From Diadophis punctatus similis (taxonomy: Eukaryota > Chordata > Lepidosauria > Squamata > Dipsadidae), in assembly GCA_023053685.1 (NCBI GenBank), contig JALIGW010000029.1:4908501-4972500 (forward strand): 64,000 bases of DNA, read 5' to 3'. Position 1 is the first letter of the stretch, and the number at the start of each line of letters is the position of its first letter. The notes beneath the pieces are model-generated. The model was not told the DNA's origin. It saw nothing but the letters and a program-made list of their open reading frames with translations, and did not search any database. This document shows, one piece after another, positions 59,061 through 64,000 of this stretch. The translations under genes were made by a program, and so were the position numbers.

Positions 59061-59529
59061 ATTGCCCACTTCAGGTTTTCATTTCATAAACAATGCCCAC
59101 TCCCTTTTTCCCCACAGCAACTTCTGACCAATTGAAATGAAATAACAGATGTTAAAGAACAGGCCAGAGTTTCTAGCATAGTGATACTGTCATCCATAAG
59201 TGCTTTATAACACTGAAGGCATTACGTTTCATTCAGCTTTTATAGTTCACCTAGCACAAACCCCTCCCTGCCCAAGCAGACTCTCAACAATTTCCAACAG
59301 TTGTTATAACAAGTATAGCAACTGCTGTTCACAATTCGCTATCACTGGTTTTGTGATTATAAGTTTCAATTAACCTTCTAGTTGCTTAAATAGCTTACTA
59401 TCAATTTAAGAGGGAACAGGAACTCCTCCTTTCTCCTCTGATATCCAGCAGTAAAGTATAATTCTATTATTTTCCTTCCTTCCTTCCTATCTGAATCAAT
59501 TAAGGATATAAGAATAAGCATAATAATTA

Positions 59530-60499
59530 CCGTATTTTTTGGAGTATAAGACGCACCTTTTTACCCCACAAAAGAGGGTGAAAACTTGGGTGCGTCTTAT
59601 ACACTGAATGTAGCCCACCACCACCACCCACCACCCTTTGGCCTCTGTCTTCCAGCAATTTACCTGCTTGCAGGAAAGAGGGAAGAGCCTGTAAAGCCAA
59701 GCAAGTCATTAGCAGCTTCCCGACCTACAGCTGACTTGCCACGTGCTAAAATGAAACTGAAACTAGCTGCAAAGAGGCAAATAGCTGGGAGAGACACACA
59801 GATTTTTATTTTCTGCTGAACTGGATGCAAGGGGGTAAGTGAATAACTATAAATGTCTGTAGAATGTTCAAATTATTAGACTTATTTTTTAAAGACTGCT
59901 TTATTATTGTTCTACCAGGGGTCTCCAACCTTGGTAATTTTAAGACTTGTGGACTTCAACTCCCAGAATTCCACAGCCAGCTTTGCTGGCTGTGGAATTC
60001 TGGGAGTTGAAGTCCACAAGTCTTAAAGTTGCCAAGGTTGGAGACCTCTAGACAACTTAACAAAATAAAACAGCTTTTTGAAATAAATGCTTGCTCAGAA
60101 GAGGCCCAGTGCTATTGTATCTTCTTTTAAATAATACAGAATAATATATACTTCCAGAAATTTTAATTAATTTTAACAGCTCTGTACAAGTATAGTCTGA
60201 AATGTAACAGTGTCCTGTTTAGTATTAGACTTAAATCCTGACTTACCTTGGAGTAGATCTATTTAAATAATTTGGAGGAGTTAGTGTGACTACATTTAAG
60301 AAAACTTTCTGGCATAATGTACATTTCTCCAATTCTTTGCTATTTCTATGGGTCAGGCACACATGCACAGAAATACACAGCAAACAGTGTGTATCATCTG
60401 TGCTGTTTGCTGTTTGGCAAATAGCTTGGAGGCAGAGGCCTTTTTTCCTTGTTTTCCTCCCCCAAAACTAAGGCGCGTCTTATACTCCGAAAAATACGG
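59530..60499. mobile_element. 970-bp TIR element with TA target sites
   Basis: Long TIRs: CCGTATTTTTTGGAGTATAA at left and TTATACTCCGAAAAATACGG at right, with TA at 59528-59529 and 60500-60501. The termini resemble a repeat widespread in vertebrates. No transposase was found. A palindromic MITE is nested at 59916-60050. Confidence 0.8.
59916..60050. mobile_element. Palindromic MITE nested in a longer TIR element
   Basis: Same family as the copy at 3779, with ends CAGGGGTCTCCAACC and GGTTGGAGACCTCTA and arms almost identical. No clear 8-bp duplication remains. It lies wholly within the element at 59530-60499. Confidence 0.8.
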
Positions 60500-61852
60500 T
60501 ATGTTTAAGGCTGTTGCATAAGATACATCAGTTGCCAAACCTACCCTTCTTTGACCCTTTAAGCCAATTAGTCAAGGAATAACAGTTTGCACACGAAATT
60601 GGTGTAACAATATCTCTACTTCATGGAACATATTTATTTTGGGATGAAGCAAGCTGCTCTGTACAAGCTAGGAGCATAAAAGTCACTTAGAATATCGAAT
60701 CAACCATTAGAAAACTTTTAAATATTGTAAACCCAAGCATCTCCATCTGCTTTTCAAGTGCTATAAAAGAAACTTTTTCAACAACCATTTTTTCAATAAC
60801 CAAATATGATAGGGAAGGACCCTGAAAGTATTTTCCAACCCTTTTCTTTGGTTAAAAATAGTTTTTTTAAAATCAAGGCCACAATATTGGGGGAAAAGTT
60901 AATCCCAGCTATTTTTATGATAGTTTTATGATTTATCTAAAACAAAATCAGCTATAGATGTGGAAAGAGATGAAAATGCCCACCTGTTTTTTTGCTCAAA
61001 ATAGAGGAGTCCTATGAAAAGCTGCTGCCTAGTTGCCCATATACAGTACTGTCCCTAAGTTAAATGCCCCCTCACAATTCTATTTGAATGAAATTGAAGG
61101 GGCTATTTAGTAGGGTTCTCCCATATTACACTAAAATGATCATAAGAGGCATTGCTGAAAGCCTTACTATTCTTTTGCAAGCAAGAAGCAGCAGCAAAGA
61201 GCAAATCTTTCCCAACCATGATCCTTTTGGCTTCATATTTCCCCCAGTTGTTTTAAAATGAAGCCAGATTATAATTCTCTGTGATGTTTAGAACCAAGAA
61301 AGAAGCAAATTAGATGGTTTTAAGTAACCATTTTTGCCAGCATATTTGTAATGAGGTAGTGAGGTCAAAGAGAGCAAAGGATGCTAACAGAAGGAAAGAA
61401 AAACGAGGTTCCTGGAAATGGCTTTATATATTCAATTTAAATCTCCAACATATTTCTCCTTCCTCCTGGCAAAAATTAAATCTAATTCTTTAATTAAACA
61501 AGAGAATGTGTAGAAAAATCTCTACCTAATAAGTGATTCTTGAAGAAAAGAGTTTTGTAACAATCTTGTCCTCTTAATTCACAGATGATCATTTCCTATT
61601 GACATCTTTTCCTGTTACATGTATTTTGGTCAATACTTTGTATTAGCTGTTCATGTTATTCTAAAGCAGATCTACTCCTCACAAAACTAACAACATGGAA
61701 GTGAAATCCAACCTTATATTGTCTCTCCTGCCAATTTAAATTTTTGTCTTTTCTTCTCTAGCCAAAATAGCTTAAGTCACATAAGGTGTTTTTTTAATCA
61801 GACTACTTACCCATCCTACATCTCAAACAACTTCTGGAATTTCTGCCCCCAA
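60500..61852. other. Intergenic, no feature seen
   Basis: AT-rich sequence up to the candidate MED19 polyadenylation signal. The 3'UTR could extend further here. Confidence 0.5.
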
Positions 61853-61858
61853 TTTATT
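61853..61858 (-). terminator. MED19: Candidate polyadenylation signal of MED19
   Basis: AATAAA on the - strand, 408 bases past the stop codon. It would give a 3'UTR of about 0.4 kb. It is assigned by hexamer and position only. Confidence 0.4.
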
Positions 61859-62265
61859 AAATGCAAAATAATTCAGAACTGATTGCAATACAACACAGGA
61901 AAAGTCCAGTATTCAGGATTCCTTCAAATCATTAGCATCTCCTCCAACAGAGATTTAATTAAAATATGAGACAAACATATCCCAACTTAGTCAGGATCAT
62001 TTTTTTTTACAAAACACAAAACAATACACATAATTTCCATATAAAGGCATCAGCCTCCATGTCCCAAGCAAAGGCTGTGTTCTTTGTAGAGAAAGCTATG
62101 AAGTCCTGAAGCTCCAATATAATCTTTTATATACTGCTCCAAAAGGTGAAAAGAAGATATACAAGGTAGCTGTGGCTTTGCCGTCCTTGTTCCTTCTCCA
62201 CCTCCTCTCAACATGTCTGTAGCATTTCATGGAGAACTCTCTTTAATATAATCTTCGGTAGGATC

Positions 62266-62334
62266 CTATCGGAGGCTGCTGCTGCTACTGGCTTGTGAGC
62301 TGCCCACACCTGGATGTTCAGGGCTATGGCGGTT
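62266..62334 (-). CDS. MED19: MED19 last coding exon
   Basis: The acceptor is TATAG preceded by a long T run on the - strand. It encodes 22 residues, NRHSPEHPGVGSSQASSSSS then LR, followed by TAG. Confidence 0.95.
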   Translation of the reverse strand, partial: NRHSPEHPGVGSSQASSSSSLR

Positions 62335-63451
62335 CTATAAAAAAAAAAACAAGACACAAATAAGAAATTCCAGAGGCAATAAAAACAGCCATGTAGATTT
62401 TCTTGGCCCAAAAAGCTATCTTAGATCTGACGCCAAACTTTAAGCAAAGTACTTAACTTTTTTGTTTTACAATGAACTTATAAATATCAAGATCAACAGC
62501 TGAAAACTATTTCCCAACTTACCTTCTTTTTCTTTTTCTCTTTTTTCTTTCTTTTCCGTTCAGGATCATCCTCTTTCTTTTTCTTCTTTTTCTTATGATC
62601 AGAATCTGAGGGCGTTTCTAGTAAAATAAGAGAGAGCAATTAAAGAAGGTATTTGCTCTAGAACAGGGCTGTCAAACTCCCGGCCCATGGGCTGGATGCG
62701 TCATGCGCTGGCCACGCCCACGCCCTGTTTAGCAAAGGAGAAAAAAGTCCCGATACGTCATGTGACGCTGCTGTGATGACGTGAGTTTGACACCCCTGCT
62801 CTAGAAGGAAGGAGTGACTTAATTTATGTCAGTGTTGGCGAAACTTTTCAGTACCAAGTGCCAAAACGGGAGTGTGCGCGCATGCAGGGGAGCGCCAGAA
62901 ACCGGAAGAGTAGCTCCCCGGTGTGCACGCGCGGGAGCACCAGAAACCGGAAGAGCAGTTCCCTGGCGAGCATATGAGCGCCAGGAAGCTGAGCTTCCGG
63001 TTTCCGGCGTGCGCATGCGCGCCCTGTCATCTGGTCTTCCGGTACACATGCGCCAGAAATCGGAAGCTCAGTTTCTCAGCGTGCGCATGCGTGCCAAGGA
63101 GCTGCTCTTCCGGTTTCCGGCACTCCCACACGCGAGAAGACCAGCTGGCTGGCGCACATCTGCACACCGGAACCCGGAAGAGCAACGGGCGATGGCTGAT
63201 GTGCCCGGAGAGATGGCTCTGTGTGCCACTTCCAGCACACATGCCATAGGTTCGCCATCACGGATTTAGGCTATCAGACTGAAAAATTCTATATCAGCCA
63301 GATGTTTGTGGGGACATTATTATTATTATATCTCCTAAGAAATAGACTTCTCACCTGGAGGGACAGGGTCTTGGGTTCGGCTCTGCTTATGTTTATGCTT
63401 ATTTTTTTTCTTAGGTGGCTGGATGTGCATTAAGCGACATTGTTCTGGCAA
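62266..63451 (-). CDS. MED19: MED19, Mediator subunit 19, last three coding exons (5' part outside window)
   Basis: Subunit of the Mediator head module, which links transcription factors to RNA polymerase II in the nucleus. Coding exons on the - strand: 63451-63355, 62617-62523 and 62334-62266, with stop TAG at 62268-62266. Junctions are GT/AG and phases agree. The 86 residues in the window run from LPEQCRLMHIQPPKKKNKHK through the Lys-rich nuclear tail (HKKKKKKKEDDPERKRKKKE) to NRHSPEHPGVGSS and the Ser-rich end SSSSSLR. This matches the C-terminus of vertebrate MED19 almost residue for residue. The conserved N-terminal region is beyond the right edge. Convergent placement with ZDHHC5 is the order known in human, which supports both identifications. 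Confidence 0.96.
62523..62617 (-). CDS. MED19: MED19 coding exon, Lys-rich segment
   Basis: Acceptor TTTTACTAG and donor GTAAGT on the - strand. It completes Glu and encodes TPSDSDHKKKKKKKEDDPER and KRKKKEKKKKK, a probable nuclear localisation region. It ends on a codon boundary. Confidence 0.95.
62664..62798. mobile_element. Short hAT MITE in a MED19 intron
   Basis: Same family as the copy at 7294: CAGGGCTGTCAAACTC and GAGTTTGACACCCCTG. The perfect duplication CTCTAGAA lies at 62656-62663 and 62799-62806. Together with the copy at 62830 it makes up most of the 737-bp MED19 intron. Confidence 0.92.
62830..63263. mobile_element. hAT MITE, 'GATGGCGAACC' family, in a MED19 intron
   Basis: Left end CAGTGTTGGCGAAAC and right end GGTTCGCCATCACGG. 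Flanks ATTTATGT and ATTTAGGC match at 6 of 8. The interior is an array of GC-rich units containing CGGAAG and GCGCATGCG. Confidence 0.8.
63355..63451 (-). CDS. MED19: MED19 coding exon, start of basic tail
   Basis: Acceptor TTTCTGTTACACCAG and donor GTGAGA, read on the - strand. It encodes 32 residues, LPEQCRLMHIQPPKKKNKHK then HKQSRTQDPVPP, and one base of the Glu codon finished by the next exon. Confidence 0.95.
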
Positions 63452-63603
63452 CTGGTGTAACAGAAACAGAAAGGCACATCAATACATGAACTTCCCAAGT
63501 ACCATTGAAGAAAACATATATAATAGACTTACAGGTCTATATTTTTTGCAAGCCAATCAAATAATATTCCCCATCAAAATTTCCATTAGAAAAAATTCTA
63601 CTA

Positions 63604-63980
63604 CAGGTAGTACAGAACAGTCCTCCCTTCACAATGGTAATTGGGACCACAATTTCCATTGCTAAGTGACGTGTTTGTAAAACATGACAACAGTTCTGGC
63701 ACTTCTGATTGCTGTTATGAAGGGCAACATCACATGGTCGCCATTTGCAACCTCCTGCCAGCTTCCCCATTGACTTTGCTTGTTGGAAGCTGGCGGTGAA
63801 GGTTGGAAATGGTAATCACGTACTGTGGGACATTGTGATGTCATAACTGTGAGCTGGGGGCCATGACTGGCCGGACACTGTAAACATAAGTATGAGGACC
63901 AGTTGTAAGTCGTACTCATTCAGCACCATCATAAATTTGAACTGTTGTTGAAGGAGTGGTCATTAAACAAGGACCACCTG
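63604..63980. mobile_element. 'GGTAGTCCT' MITE in a MED19 intron
   Basis: Left CAGGTAGTACAGAACAGTCC, right ACAAGGACCACCTG. It is near the right edge of the window. Confidence 0.7.
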
Positions 63981-64000
63981 TGTTTTCACTTAGCTTAGTG

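Overview
This window is vertebrate nuclear DNA, most likely from a squamate reptile and probably a snake. The evidence is intron-split genes with GT/AG junctions, an AT-rich background, a tRNA-derived Sauria-type SINE, CR1-, L2- and Penelope-type retroelement relics, and many short palindromic DNA transposons of kinds I know from squamate genomes. No operons, CRISPR arrays, or tRNA or rRNA genes are visible. Family names for repeats come from recognition, not from a database search.

Two host genes are present, in convergent orientation as in the human ZDHHC5-MED19 neighbourhood. On the + strand, ten coding exons of ZDHHC5 (plasma-membrane palmitoyltransferase) run from 24416 to 40410. They read in one continuous frame from the second transmembrane helix to the C-terminal PDZ ligand. 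The exon with the initiator Met was not found and is probably upstream of the window, which would make 1-24415 intron. On the - strand, the last three coding exons of MED19 (Mediator head subunit) lie at 63451-62266, and its 5' part is beyond the right edge. Between the genes (about 41.9-61.8 kb) I see no host exon.

Most of the rest is transposon sequence. Regions: 1-12 kb holds hAT and Tc1/mariner-type MITEs plus two LTRs; 12.6-14.5 kb holds degenerate LINE relics; 16.2-19.6 kb is a truncated DIRS-type retrotransposon with gag and reverse transcriptase; 22.5-24.4 kb is a Penelope-like relic split by a hAT element; the ZDHHC5 introns hold several MITEs, including a 332-bp near-perfect palindrome; 44.8-47.5 kb is an L2-type LINE relic; 55.1 kb is a solo LTR with an exact 5-bp target duplication; 56.6-59.1 kb holds Tc1 and mariner transposase relics; 59.5-60.5 kb is a long TIR element.

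The most interesting object is the hAT-like element at 23403-24214. It has TIRs and a perfect 8-bp target duplication. Inside it lies what looks like the promoter-proximal region, first coding exon and intact splice donor of another host gene, EAF1, in the same orientation as ZDHHC5 and about 0.7 kb upstream of a ZDHHC5 exon. It looks like a DNA-level capture of a host 5' end by a transposon.
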